Source of the DNA: Cystobacter fuscus DSM 2262
GTDB lineage: Bacteria; Myxococcota; Myxococcia; Myxococcales; Myxococcaceae
Direction of reading: 5' to 3'
Length of the DNA stretch: 64,000 bases
Assembly (NCBI RefSeq): GCF_000335475.2
Contig: NZ_ANAH02000025.1
Coordinates: 1-64,000, forward strand
Position 1 is the stretch's first letter. Each line of letters starts with the position of its first letter. Below the pieces are notes generated by a model that saw nothing but the letters and a program-made list of their open reading frames with translations, made no database searches and was not told the DNA's origin. Of the stretch, positions 15,608 through 23,704 are shown piece by piece. The position numbers and the translations under genes were made by a program.

Positions 15608-16891
15608 ATGACTCCGGTTCCGGGGGCTCTACAGGAGAGCAAGCCCTCAATGGTCCCGGACGCCATGCCCCCAGACTCCCCCTCCCGCTCCGCTTCCCCC
15701 ACCCAGAGCCCTTCGAGCCGACATGTGATGCGCGGCGCCACGGTATTGGGTGCGGCGGCCCTGCTCGCGGGGGTCGCGCTGATCGGCGCCGGCTCGCGTG
15801 AGTCGGAGGGCGGGGACGAGACGCGGTCGGCAACCGTGCCGGGCGGCCCGAACCCGGGGCCGTCCCAGCGGGGCTCCGCCACCGGGTCCACCGGCCCTGG
15901 GGAAGAGGCGCAGGAGGCCGTCGCGGCCCCTCCGCGGTTCGAGTCCACGACGTGCTGGCCGGACCTGGAACGCTTCAACGACGACGTGACGATCGACAAC
16001 TTCCGCGAGTGGGCCGCGCCCATGCTGTCCGCGCGCGAGCCGCTCGTCCGGGACTACCTGAAGGAGCGGCTCACGGAGCTGATCGGCAATGACGCGGGCC
16101 GCGCCAGTCAGGTGCTGGGCTGGGCCCGCGAGGCCGGGCCCAAGGACGCCAAGGTGTATCTGGCGGCCCTCCGGGACTCCGAGGCCATCCAGCTTCCCCA
16201 GGTCGCGGCGCGGCTCATGGACATGAGCCTGGACGGCAGCCTCGAGCCCCATCAACGCGCGGGGTTCCTGTCGGCCCTGGATACCCAGAAGCGGCTCGAG
16301 CCCACGGCGCTCACGCGGCTGGCGAACTTCGCCAGGGATCCGGTCTCCGGCGAGGCGGGCTGGGCCGCCACCCGCACGATCGCTCGGGTCATGAAGCGGG
16401 ACTTCAACCAGAGCGGCAGCCTCGCTCCTTATATGGACAAGCTGCTCACCATCGGCGCCGAGTCGCCGGACGAGCAGATCCGCTACCTGGCGCTGTCGAT
16501 GCCCATGCACGCGGCGCCCGTCCTCGATGCCGAGGCCACCGAGCGGTACACGCGGATCCTCGCCACCGAGGGCAGCGAGGGCGGCCGCGAGGCGGCAGTG
16601 CACAACCTCTCCCTGTCCCAGGACAGGGCGAAGGTGCTGGAACTGTTCGGCAGCTCCTTCGAGACCGAGCAGGACGTGTGTGTGCGCTGGGCCCTGTTCC
16701 GCTTCGCGGCGCGCGCCGCGGGAAGGGACGCGCTCCCGGTCATGGCGACCATGGCCCTGAAGGACCCGCGCTTCCAGCCGGACTACCAGGCCTTCGAGCA
16801 AATCTACGCCAGTGGAACCCTGGACTTCGTGCGGCTGTGGAACAGCCTGCCCAATCAGGATCCCCACAACTGCCTCGATCGCCACGACTGA
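15608..16891 (+). CDS. HEAT-like repeat protein with N-terminal membrane anchor
   Basis: A 427-residue protein. Residues about 42-62 (VLGAAALLAGVALIGAG) form one hydrophobic anchor, followed by a Gly/Pro/Ser-rich linker to about 105. The rest is helical with HEAT-like pairs (FREWAAPMLSAREPLVRDYL; ALTRLANFARDPVSGEAGW). A second possible start is the ATG at 15650, with AGGAG upstream. It likely faces the periplasm and acts as a binding scaffold. The next gene, 14 bp downstream, is also a HEAT-repeat protein, so the two probably function together. No enzyme motif. Confidence 0.7.
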   Translation: MTPVPGALQESKPSMVPDAMPPDSPSRSASPTQSPSSRHVMRGATVLGAAALLAGVALIGAGSRESEGGDETRSATVPGGPNPGPSQRGSATGSTGPGEEAQEAVAAPPRFESTTCWPDLERFNDDVTIDNFREWAAPMLSAREPLVRDYLKERLTELIGNDAGRASQVLGWAREAGPKDAKVYLAALRDSEAIQLPQVAARLMDMSLDGSLEPHQRAGFLSALDTQKRLEPTALTRLANFARDPVSGEAGWAATRTIARVMKRDFNQSGSLAPYMDKLLTIGAESPDEQIRYLALSMPMHAAPVLDAEATERYTRILATEGSEGGREAAVHNLSLSQDRAKVLELFGSSFETEQDVCVRWALFRFAARAAGRDALPVMATMALKDPRFQPDYQAFEQIYASGTLDFVRLWNSLPNQDPHNCLDRHD

Positions 16892-16905
16892 GCACCGGAG
16901 CCCCC

Positions 16906-17907
16906 ATGACCCGCCCCTCCGCCTTCACCTCGAACGTGCTCGGCCTGCTGGCACTCACGCTCTGCCATGTCGTGCCCACACCCGCCTCCGCGCAGGGGGT
17001 CTCCTCGCGCCCGGCTCCCGTCATCCAGGGGGAGACGTGCTCGGTGCGGGGCCTGATGGATCAGATCCGGCGGGGTCTCGGCTCGAAGTCGGAGGCCTAC
17101 AAGCGCTACCTGCGCACGCTCCTGCGCGAGTCCGCCGTCACCCTGCCTGACAGCGAGCTCCGGGCGGCGTTCGAACGGGAGACGGATCCGCTCATGGTCG
17201 AGCACCTGGCGGTGGCCCTGGTCGCGCGGACCGAGCGCGGGGCGGACCCCAGCGCGATGCAGGCCGTGGCCAGGCGGGCCCTGGAGGAGCGCGATCCGGC
17301 GGTCCGCGCCGCCACGGTCCGCGCGATGCGACGCACCAGCGCCATCGAGAACACGGGGGACATGTATGAGCGCCTGGTGCGGGACGCCTCGCCCGAGGTG
17401 CGCATGGAGGCGGCGACCAACCTCATCGAGGACAACCAGTTCGTCTACTCGGGTCACCACGGCCCGGCCGCGGACACGGCGGTGGCGGCGGCCTTCGCCT
17501 CCACGGATCCGAAGGTGACCGCGAAGCTCCTCGGCAACCTCTCGACCGAGGCGATCAGCGCCGACTCGACGAGCCGGCTCCAGTCACTGCTGCGCAGCGA
17601 CCACGCGGAGGTCCGCGAGGCGGCGGCCACCGCGCTGGGCGGAGTGCCCTCGACGCGGATGGCCAGCGCCCGGGAGTCGCTGCTCGCCATGTACCTCGGC
17701 GAGAAGGACTCCTCGGTGCGCAAGGCGCTGCTGCAGAGCATCGCCCAGTTGGGCTTCGCGGACGCGGTGCCCGAACTCCAGCGGCTGCGCGGCGTCGATC
17801 CCAGTCTGGTGGCGGAGATCGACGCGTGGACGCGAGCACTCGGCATGGGCCTTCAGGAGTGGAGCCTGATCCTGAGGGAGAAACAGCGGCTGATGCAGGC
17901 TCGATGA
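16906..17907 (+). CDS. Exported HEAT-repeat protein
   Basis: A 333-residue protein with a cleavable Sec signal (LGLLALTLCHVVPTPASA, cut before QG). The mature part holds five or more HEAT repeats, each with the pattern of a helix, an Asp/Pro turn and an AA-x-x-AL helix: RDPAVRAATVRAMRR, DASPEVRMEAATNL, SDHAEVREAAATALGG and KDSSVRKALLQSIAQLG. Such repeats bind peptides or proteins. Gap to the upstream HEAT gene is 14 bp, indicating cotranscription. The M23 peptidase follows after 47 bp with a hairpin in between, which suggests a functional link to cell-wall hydrolysis, but this is inference. Confidence 0.8.
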   Translation: MTRPSAFTSNVLGLLALTLCHVVPTPASAQGVSSRPAPVIQGETCSVRGLMDQIRRGLGSKSEAYKRYLRTLLRESAVTLPDSELRAAFERETDPLMVEHLAVALVARTERGADPSAMQAVARRALEERDPAVRAATVRAMRRTSAIENTGDMYERLVRDASPEVRMEAATNLIEDNQFVYSGHHGPAADTAVAAAFASTDPKVTAKLLGNLSTEAISADSTSRLQSLLRSDHAEVREAAATALGGVPSTRMASARESLLAMYLGEKDSSVRKALLQSIAQLGFADAVPELQRLRGVDPSLVAEIDAWTRALGMGLQEWSLILREKQRLMQAR

Positions 17908-17923
17908 TTCGCACTTCCGATGG

Positions 17924-17941
17924 GGGCCAGTGAGCTGGCCC
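17924..17941 (+). promoter_or_regulatory. Hairpin before the M23 peptidase gene
   Basis: GGGCCAG-TGAG-CTGGCCC forms a perfect 7-bp stem with a 4-nt loop, ending two bases before the AAAGGAG ribosome-binding site of the 17955 gene. It could act as a weak terminator for the HEAT genes, or as a 5' stabiliser that raises expression of the short secreted peptidase. Confidence 0.45.
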
Positions 17942-17954
17942 GAAAGGAGCAACA

Positions 17955-18479
17955 ATGCATCACACGATCAAGACGGCACTGGTGTCACTGGCTTCCCTGG
18001 CGATCCTCCCGGCCGCGGCGACGGCGCACACGGTCAAGGCTCCCTTCCCCGGCACGATCACGGCCACCACGTACTACCCGAGCGGCGGGTACCACGGCGC
18101 CATCGACGTCTCCAGCGGCCGCTGCAACTACTGGGGTGCCGAGACGGCCGTGGTGGGCTCGGTCTCCTGGAACGTGACGATCAACACCACCGGTGTCGTC
18201 TGTAATGGCAACGGCTACGAGAACGCGAACATGGCGACCCACACCTGGGCGGACGGCTGGAAGTTCACCCAGAAGCACTTCATCAAGACCGCCGACTCGT
18301 ACGACCGGACGTGCGACCGCTGCCAGGTCGGCAACGAGGGTGGCACCGGCCAGGCCACGGGTCCTCACGCGCACCTGATGCAGGACAAGCTCGGCACCAA
18401 GGACACCTCCTGGTACTCGGGCTACACCACCCAGGGCGAGGCCGTGACCCGCAGCGAGACCCTCGGCGTCCTCGACTGA
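17955..18479 (+). CDS. Secreted M23 (LytM-type) metallopeptidase
   Basis: A 174-residue protein with a Sec signal (residues 1-24, ending ATA-HT). The mature domain is a compact LytM/M23 zinc peptidase: H47-x-x-x-D51 (GGYHGAIDVS) and H138-x-H140 (GPHAHLMQD), which together supply the zinc ligands and catalytic His. Four Cys in two pairs (C57/C83 and C120/C123) probably form disulphides. It is most like the small extracellular lytic enzymes that cleave glycine- or alanine-containing peptidoglycan cross-bridges. It may serve in predation or wall remodelling. A strong RBS (AAAGGAG) and small size suggest high secretion. Confidence 0.85.
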   Translation: MHHTIKTALVSLASLAILPAAATAHTVKAPFPGTITATTYYPSGGYHGAIDVSSGRCNYWGAETAVVGSVSWNVTINTTGVVCNGNGYENANMATHTWADGWKFTQKHFIKTADSYDRTCDRCQVGNEGGTGQATGPHAHLMQDKLGTKDTSWYSGYTTQGEAVTRSETLGVLD

Positions 18480-18557
18480 CCCCCGAGCGGGAGCGGAGGA
18501 GGCGAGCGAGGCGCCCCAGGTAGCTGCGTCTACCCGTCCGAGCTGGCGCGTGCCGGG

Positions 18558-19004
18558 TCAGGAGATCCGGAAGCCCAGCTGCGCCAGGGCGGCCTTCACC
18601 CAATCCTTGAGGGACGCGGTCTCGAACGGGGTGGCCTCGCGCTTGGGGTACTTCTTCTCGAAGTAGCTCACCGCGGCGATGCCCATGGCGAAGGCGGTGC
18701 CACCACTCGCCGCGCCCTTGATCAGCCAGCCCACGAGGGGAATCTGGCCCACCGTCTCACCCAGCACCGAGGTGGCCACCGTGCGCACGACGATGCCCGT
18801 GCCCAGCGTGGGCACGAGCGCGAGCGCCTCGCCGAGCGTGAGCGTCTCTCCGTAGATGCCGGCCACGTGGTAGATCATGTAGGCCTCGATGGCCGACGTG
18901 AGCGCCGTGTGCGCTCCCGGGATGGGCAGCGGGATGGCTCCCGCCGCCGCCGCGCGCGTCGCGCTCTCCTCGACCCAATTGCGTGCCGCCTTCTCCGCGT
19001 TCAT
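18558..19004 (-). CDS. DUF697-type membrane-associated protein
   Basis: A 148-residue protein. Residues 15-115 match the DUF697 pattern found beside or fused to bacterial small GTPases: AIPLPIPGAHTALTSAIEAYM, then Gly/Ala-rich helices (LTLGEALALVPTLGTG; LVGWLIKGAASGGTAFAMG) that probably insert in or lie on the inner membrane. The start at 19004 was preferred to an upstream in-frame Met because AAGGGGGA precedes it. It lies 66 bp downstream of the PLD-like nuclease gene on the same strand. Function is unknown. Confidence 0.75.
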   Translation of the reverse strand: MNAEKAARNWVEESATRAAAAGAIPLPIPGAHTALTSAIEAYMIYHVAGIYGETLTLGEALALVPTLGTGIVVRTVATSVLGETVGQIPLVGWLIKGAASGGTAFAMGIAAVSYFEKKYPKREATPFETASLKDWVKAALAQLGFRIS

Positions 19005-19070
19005 CGGTGTCCCCCTTACATCCGGACCAACGTTGGAGGGGCGCACCTTATCGGCTCGGAACGTGCGCGG

Positions 19071-19748
19071 CTACTCCAGGGACGTCCACAGCTCGTCGAA
19101 GGCGCGGCAGAAGGCCTGCACGAGCCGGGGATCATCCGACACGAGCACATTCTCGTGGTTCTCGGACGCGGCCGAGCGGGTCCAGTTGTAGCTGCCGGTG
19201 AGCAGGCGCATCCGGTCGAACACCGCGAACTTGTGGTGCATGTGCGCCTCGGTGCGGTCCAGGCGCACGGGAATGCCCGCCTCGCGCAGCCGATGGACGT
19301 CCGAGCCTGGATCCAGGGCCTTGTCGTCGTCCGACACCACGCGCAGCCGCAAGCCGCGCGCGTGCGCCTCGAGCAGCACCCGGGTGATGCGATCATCCGT
19401 GAGGGTGAAGACACACACGTCCGCGCTGCCCCGGGCCTCGCCGATGAGCCGCACGATGGTGCGCAGCGGGCCCTCTCCCGGACTGAACTGGACATCCACC
19501 TGGCTCGCCTCGCGCGCGGGCAGCAGCGTCTTCACCATGTCCTCCAGCCAGGTGATGACCTGGCGGGCCCGATGGTCGGAGACGGAGTCGCGCGCCAGCT
19601 CGAACGCCCGTGAGCGGAAGAGCGCCAGGAGGGCTTCACTCGCCTTGCGCTCCTCCAACACGGCCTGGAGCGCCTGCTTCTCGGTCCGGGTGAGCTTCCG
19701 ATCCTCCAGGGTGGCGGAGAGGATGGCGTCGATGTCGGCGGCGTTCAT
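19071..19748 (-). CDS. Phospholipase D-like nuclease (single HKD motif)
   Basis: A 225-residue protein. The N-terminal 80 residues are helical (LTRTEKQALQAVLEERKASEA) with no signal. The C-terminal domain holds one HxK(x)4D motif, MHHKFAVFD, followed by LLTGSYNWTRSAASENHEN, the classic Gly-Ser-x-Asn-Trp/Phe and Asn-x-Glu-Asn of the Nuc/mitochondrial-PLD group that works as a homodimer. These cleave phosphodiester bonds in nucleic acids or cardiolipin. The first 14 codons and upstream leader are duplicated at 21302-21413. It is followed by the DUF697 gene. Confidence 0.82.
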   Translation of the reverse strand: MNAADIDAILSATLEDRKLTRTEKQALQAVLEERKASEALLALFRSRAFELARDSVSDHRARQVITWLEDMVKTLLPAREASQVDVQFSPGEGPLRTIVRLIGEARGSADVCVFTLTDDRITRVLLEAHARGLRLRVVSDDDKALDPGSDVHRLREAGIPVRLDRTEAHMHHKFAVFDRMRLLTGSYNWTRSAASENHENVLVSDDPRLVQAFCRAFDELWTSLE

Positions 19749-19818
19749 GGGCGGCTCCCGGGCGAATCCAGCCTGGGAAGACTACCAGGGGTGTCCGGGA
19801 GGATGCCGGGCTGGACGG
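19707..19818. repeat. 112-bp direct repeat, copy A (5' end of the PLD-like gene)
   Basis: This segment contains the leader and first 14 codons of the PLD-like gene. It matches 21302-21413 in the same orientation at about 107 of 112 positions. The two copies flank the GH5 gene. Confidence 0.85.
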
Positions 19819-19971
19819 TGGGGAGAGACGCACCGTGTCATCGACTCATGACGCACGCGTACATGTTTATTATGATATTCATGTTTTTCGCTTATTGACC
19901 TGGTTCCCTGTTGTGTGACAGACACGCGCCGTTCACCCAACCAGACATCTGTCTTGTTCGAGGAGTGCGCG

Positions 19972-21216
19972 ATGCAAATCAACGACAGCTCGTACCAGGG
20001 AGAGAAGGGGACGTGGCGCCGGGGCCTGTTCGCGGGAGCGGCGTTCGGACTGGCGGCGCTTTGCGGCTTCTCGCCGTCCGAGGCCCACGCGCTCAACATG
20101 CTCAAGACGAGCGGGCGCAACATCGTGGACTCCACCACGGGCGCCGTCGTGCGGCTGCGTGGCGTCAACCTGGGCGGCTGGCTGGTGCAGGAGCGGTGGA
20201 TGACGCCGCTGGACAGCGGCAACCTCCCGGACACCTACAGCGTCATGAAGGAACTGGACCGGCGCTTTGGCGTGGCCACCGAGCAGAGCCTGATGAAGAC
20301 GTATCAGGACAATTGGATCACCACCACGGACCTGGATAACATCCGCGCCGGTGGCTACAACGTCGTGCGCGTTCCGGTGTGGTGGGGCAACTTCTACGCG
20401 CTCGACAACGTGTCCAACTCGGGCTGGCGCGCGGATGCCTTCGAGAAGCTGGACTGGATCGTGAACAACGCGGGGGCTCGCGGCCTCTACGTCATCATCG
20501 ACATGCACGGCGTGGTGGGCGGGCAGAGCCTGTCGGACACCACCGGCCAGGCCAACCGCAACGAGTACTGGGTCAATGGCAGCCACCAGGGCAACACCGC
20601 GTGGATGTGGTGGCAGATCGCCAACCACTTCAAGGGCAACGGCACGGTGGCGGGGTATGATCTCATCAACGAGCCCATCGGCGCGCCGAGCGCCTCGGCC
20701 GTGTGGAGCGCCTACGACAGCCTCTACAAGAGCGTGCGCTCCGTGGATCCCGCCCACATGATCTTCCTGGAGGGCGCCTACGGGAACTGGAACTGGAACA
20801 TGCTGCCCAACCCCGCGCAGTACGGTTGGACCAACGTGGTCTACGAGATGCACGAGTACCAGTACAACGGCAGCGCGGCCCAGGTGCAGCAGGGCGCCAC
20901 CAACCAGGTGACGGACTTCAACAACCACGCCTCGTGGAACGTCCCCGGCTACATCGGTGAGTTCAACTCCATGGGCACCGGCGCCTCCACCTGGGCGGCC
21001 ACGAAGAAGACGTACGACAACGCGGGCCTGAGCTGGACCATGTGGTCCTACAAGGCCACCCACGGCCTCGTGCCGGACAGCTGGGGCTGGTACGACCCGA
21101 CCTGGTGGCCCGCCACGCCCAACATCTCCACGGACTCGGCCGCCACCATCTCCAGCAAGTGGCAGCAGTGGAAGACGACCACGTCCTTCGGCAAGAACAC
21201 CTCCATCAGCATGTAG
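19972..21216 (+). CDS. GH5 family glycoside hydrolase (glucanase/cellulase type), secreted
   Basis: A 414-residue protein with a signal peptide (residues 17-40, ending SEAHA). The GH5 TIM barrel shows RLRGVNLGGWLVQERW near the start, MHG (residues 178-180), the acid/base Glu in LINEPIG (E234) and the nucleophile Glu in YIGEFNSMG (E330). HEYQY before the nucleophile carries the family His/Tyr. The N-terminal NLGGWL motif is typical of exo-1,3-glucanase-like GH5_9 members, so beta-1,3- or beta-1,4-glucan is the likely substrate. It has its own AT-rich leader (about 19855-19905), RBS GAGGAG and a terminator, and sits between two 112-bp direct repeats. Confidence 0.92.
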   Translation: MQINDSSYQGEKGTWRRGLFAGAAFGLAALCGFSPSEAHALNMLKTSGRNIVDSTTGAVVRLRGVNLGGWLVQERWMTPLDSGNLPDTYSVMKELDRRFGVATEQSLMKTYQDNWITTTDLDNIRAGGYNVVRVPVWWGNFYALDNVSNSGWRADAFEKLDWIVNNAGARGLYVIIDMHGVVGGQSLSDTTGQANRNEYWVNGSHQGNTAWMWWQIANHFKGNGTVAGYDLINEPIGAPSASAVWSAYDSLYKSVRSVDPAHMIFLEGAYGNWNWNMLPNPAQYGWTNVVYEMHEYQYNGSAAQVQQGATNQVTDFNNHASWNVPGYIGEFNSMGTGASTWAATKKTYDNAGLSWTMWSYKATHGLVPDSWGWYDPTWWPATPNISTDSAATISSKWQQWKTTTSFGKNTSISM

Positions 21217-21223
21217 TCCGTCC

Positions 21224-21253
21224 GGAAGGGGGCTCCCCCCGGAGCCCCTTTCC
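21224..21253 (+). terminator. Terminator hairpin after the GH5 gene
   Basis: A 13-bp stem (GGAAGGGGGCTCC / GGAGCCCCTTTCC, one G-T pair) with a CCCC loop begins 8 bp after the GH5 stop codon. It is a strong hairpin; the T-run is weak, as is common in high-GC genomes. Confidence 0.75.
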
Positions 21254-21301
21254 CGCTCAGGGGCAGTCGTAGCGGAGAAGGTGTCAGACGATTCGTAGGA
21301 G

Positions 21302-21413
21302 CAGGGTGGCGGAGAGGATGGCGTCGATGTCGGCGACGTTCATGGGCGGCTCCCGGGCGAATCCAGCCCGGGAAGACTACCAGGGGTGTCCGGGAGGGTG
21401 CCGAGTTGGACGG
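21302..21413. repeat. 112-bp direct repeat, copy B (relic of the PLD-like gene start)
   Basis: On the minus strand this copy reads MNVADIDAILSATL, matching the start of the intact gene at 19748, then leaves homology and stops after 19 codons. It differs from copy A at five positions, and the leader before the start codon is also copied. Confidence 0.85.
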
Positions 21414-21452
21414 AGGGACGTGCGGCCCCGGTAGCGGCTGCAACTGATTCCC

Positions 21453-21638
21453 AGAGGGGAGCTTCCAAAAGGAGCCTGCGTATATGAGAGGCTCCAGGCT
21501 GGCCTCGGAGAGGGGCTGCCTTGCCGGGTAGGGCAGGGCGGCGCGGGCGGCACGGGCCTCGTCGTCGGTGGGACTCGGGCGGTGGGTGAGGAGCGCCTCG
21601 GGCTCCTCGAGGGCGACGGCCTCGCGCACGGAGGCCAT
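21453..21638 (-). pseudogene. Truncated gene start (MASVREAVALEE...)
   Basis: From an ATG at 21638 the minus strand encodes about 60 residues (MASVREAVALEEPEALL, then SPTDDEARAARAALPYPARQ and LSEASLEPLIYAGSFWKL). It reads like a soluble protein N-terminus before running into unrelated sequence near 21453. The composition is coding-like but no family is recognised. It lies next to repeat copy B, so it is probably a gene beginning left behind by rearrangement. Confidence 0.3.
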
Positions 21639-21656
21639 CTACTTCTCTCGTCCTTC

Positions 21657-22309
21657 ATGCGTCCACGCCTGTCCGGCATCGTTGCCCTGGTGCGACTCAC
21701 CGCCGGGTGGCTTCATCGATTGAGCTGGCTTGCGCTCCTGTTGCTCCTCACGGGATGCGCTGCGCGGTTTCCCTCCACGGCTCCCCGGTGGTACGGGCAG
21801 AGCAGTTCTCGGACCGTCGACATCGACGTCGAGGCGGCCACGCCTCGACAGGCGGAAGCGCTGCGACGCGGCGGCGTCCAACTGCCTCGGGTCTCCGAGT
21901 GGACCGCCGACCCTCGCGAGCATCGTGATTTCATCGATCTCCGAGTCACGGCTGTGGGCTTTGGCCTCACCGAGGGTGGCTATCTCCTCTACTGCGAGGG
22001 GTTACCGCTGCCCGTCCTCATCCCGGAGTCCCAGGTCGACCTGGGAGTGACGAGCGCCGAGCCGCTTCATGCCTCCATCTACCCGGACCGGGACACCGCC
22101 CTGGCGGATCTGGCGGTCAGCACCTCGGATGCAGGACAGCCGAGGTATGCGTGCCTGGGGTCAAGCCGCTGCAGCGGCCTGTTGGCTCCAGTTCCACCCA
22201 GAATGCGCAACTCCAGGCGGACATCCAATACCTACGGCAGATAGGCGCCACGAACATCCGGGTCAATCAACAACAAATCACGTACAACAATGGCCAGCGC
22301 GTCGGAGTC
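21657..22309 (+). pseudogene. Degraded paralogue of the toxin-like lipoprotein at 52152
   Basis: The first about 165 codons encode a lipoprotein signal (LALLLLLTGC) and a domain nearly the same as the 52152 protein: HRDFIDLRVTAVGFGLTEGG versus HRDFVDLRVTAVGFGLTVGG, then LLYCEGLPLPVLIPES and SIYPDRDTAL. After QPRYA the paralogue's residues about 165-319 are missing. Homology resumes in another frame with TQNAQLQADIQYLRQIGATN and NQQQIT, then stops at QRVGV, just before the region that would hold the nuclease-like end. So the gene has an internal deletion, a frame change and a lost 3' end. It abuts the convergent Uma2 gene. Confidence 0.75.
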
Positions 22310-22347
22310 ACGGCCACTGGGAAGGCGTCTTCCATGCCAGCCGATCC

Positions 22348-22937
22348 TCAGGGCCGGGGCGCCGGGGGAATGGATTTCGGAGCCCAGAGCAGCCCCAATT
22401 CCAGCGGCTCGGCGTCGAAGGGCTCGGCGCGGATTGTCTCCTCCCCTGTGTGACGAGCGGCCAGCGTCCAGCCCTTCCTTCCCCGGCGGTACACCTCGAG
22501 GGAGTGGGCCCGGGGGTCCACGAGCCAGGAGTGCCTCACGCCTTCCTGGTGATAGAGGGCGGGTTTGCGCCCCCGGTCCAGCGCGGCCGTGGATGGGGAG
22601 AGCACCTCGCACACCCAATCGGGCGCGACGTCGAAGAAGGGGTCATCCCGCTCCAGCAGCCCCGGCACCCGCTCCCGGCGCCAGCCCGCCAGATCCGGCA
22701 CCAGCACCTGGCGGCCCAGGTGCAATTCCGGTTCGAGCAGGAGCCACCATCCCCCGGGTCCCCCCTGCCCGAGGTCGAAGGTGTTACCCAACCGGGCCAT
22801 GAGCACCGTGGTCGCTCGGGCATGCCACTTCGCCGGCCGGGGAAAGGCCCACAGCTCGTCGTCGATGATTTCCCCCACCCATCCGGGCGGAAGGGCCTCG
22901 ATGTCCTCGTGGTGGCTGGACGCCTTCCCCGACCCAT
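22348..22937 (-). pseudogene. Uma2-family (DUF820) restriction-endonuclease-like protein, frameshifted at the N-terminus
   Basis: The main frame encodes VGEIIDDELWAFPRPAKWHA, then PDLAGWRRERVP, DWVCEVLSPSTAALDRGRK and SWLVDPRAHSLEVYRR. These are the standard motifs of Uma2, a PD-(D/E)xK-fold family common in cyanobacteria and myxobacteria. The expected start (MGRGRRPAT..., ATG at 22937 behind GAGGAG) is one frame off. The frames meet at about 22905-22920 where PAT should run into HEDIEALPPGW. A single-base indel therefore splits an otherwise normal about 195-residue gene. The intact frame alone has a GTG at 22878, probably too short. The family's role is unknown; nuclease activity is inferred from fold. 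Confidence 0.75.
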
Positions 22938-22977
22938 GTTCGCTCCTCGCCCTGGCGCTCCCGCCAGACTCCTCCCA

Positions 22978-23622
22978 TCATACCGGAGGGGGTGACATGG
23001 GTGGTAGGATCGAGCCGACTGGGGGGACGTGCGGCCCATCGCAACACTTGCCCTGGTACTCGGCCTGATTGCTGAAGCAGGGGGGCTTCTTCTCCAACGC
23101 CACCCAGCAGCCCTTGTTGATCTCCACCTCGCCCTTGTTGGTCTCACAGGGAGGCACGGCCTGTTTCGTCCAGGGCTTTTCGGGGAGAGGGTAGGCGATG
23201 GCGTCCGGGTCCGGCTTGCTCCGGTCGATGAAGTCCGACTCCCGTCGCAGGGCATCCTCGATGGCCCAGACACGAGTCCCGACATGGGGATGCGCGGCGT
23301 CCAGCCTCGTGAAGATGAACAGGCCGAACCCGCCCAAGCCGAGCATTGAGCCGAGGACGTAGAGCACCTTGACCCAGGCGGGTGCTTGGAAGTTCGGCAC
23401 CCCGTGGTGCTGCGTGTTGTGGATGACGATGTCGCCCTTCACGAAATACCCCGTGTTGACGCCGACGACGGTGTCGGCGCCCGAGGCATGCACGAGTAGT
23501 CTCGGAGCTCGTTCCTGCAACGCCCGCTGGAGGTTGCTCAGCTCCTCACGCAGCGTCACGTCGCGTGCCGCTGCTTCCTCGAGCCGGGACCGAAGCCACT
23601 GTTTGCGCTCCTCCTTCCCCAC
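22978..23622 (-). CDS. Membrane protein with a serine/threonine-kinase-type C-terminal tail but no kinase
   Basis: A 214-residue protein. Residues 1-40 are a predicted coiled coil (RSRLEEAAARDVTLREELSN). Residues 46-70 include TVVGVNTGYFVKGDIVIHNT, a short beta-type segment. One membrane helix follows at about 85-105 (VLYVLGSMLGLGGFGLFIF). The C-terminus has paired Cys in PPCETNKGEVEINKGCW and PPCFSNQAEYQGKCC. That Cys-tail resembles the end of many myxobacterial Ser/Thr kinases, where it lies beyond the membrane helix. No kinase domain is present here. The GTG start at 23622 is the best visible but has a weak RBS. It may be a former kinase partner or a stand-alone sensor. Confidence 0.6.
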   Translation of the reverse strand: MGKEERKQWLRSRLEEAAARDVTLREELSNLQRALQERAPRLLVHASGADTVVGVNTGYFVKGDIVIHNTQHHGVPNFQAPAWVKVLYVLGSMLGLGGFGLFIFTRLDAAHPHVGTRVWAIEDALRRESDFIDRSKPDPDAIAYPLPEKPWTKQAVPPCETNKGEVEINKGCWVALEKKPPCFSNQAEYQGKCCDGPHVPPVGSILPPMSPPPV

Positions 23623-23704
23623 GCCACCGTCACGAGGTCTGGCTTGTGGCGAGCCAGGGCCTCGGCGGTCGACCGCCCGGGGACACCACCCCGGGGCGCA
23701 TGCT

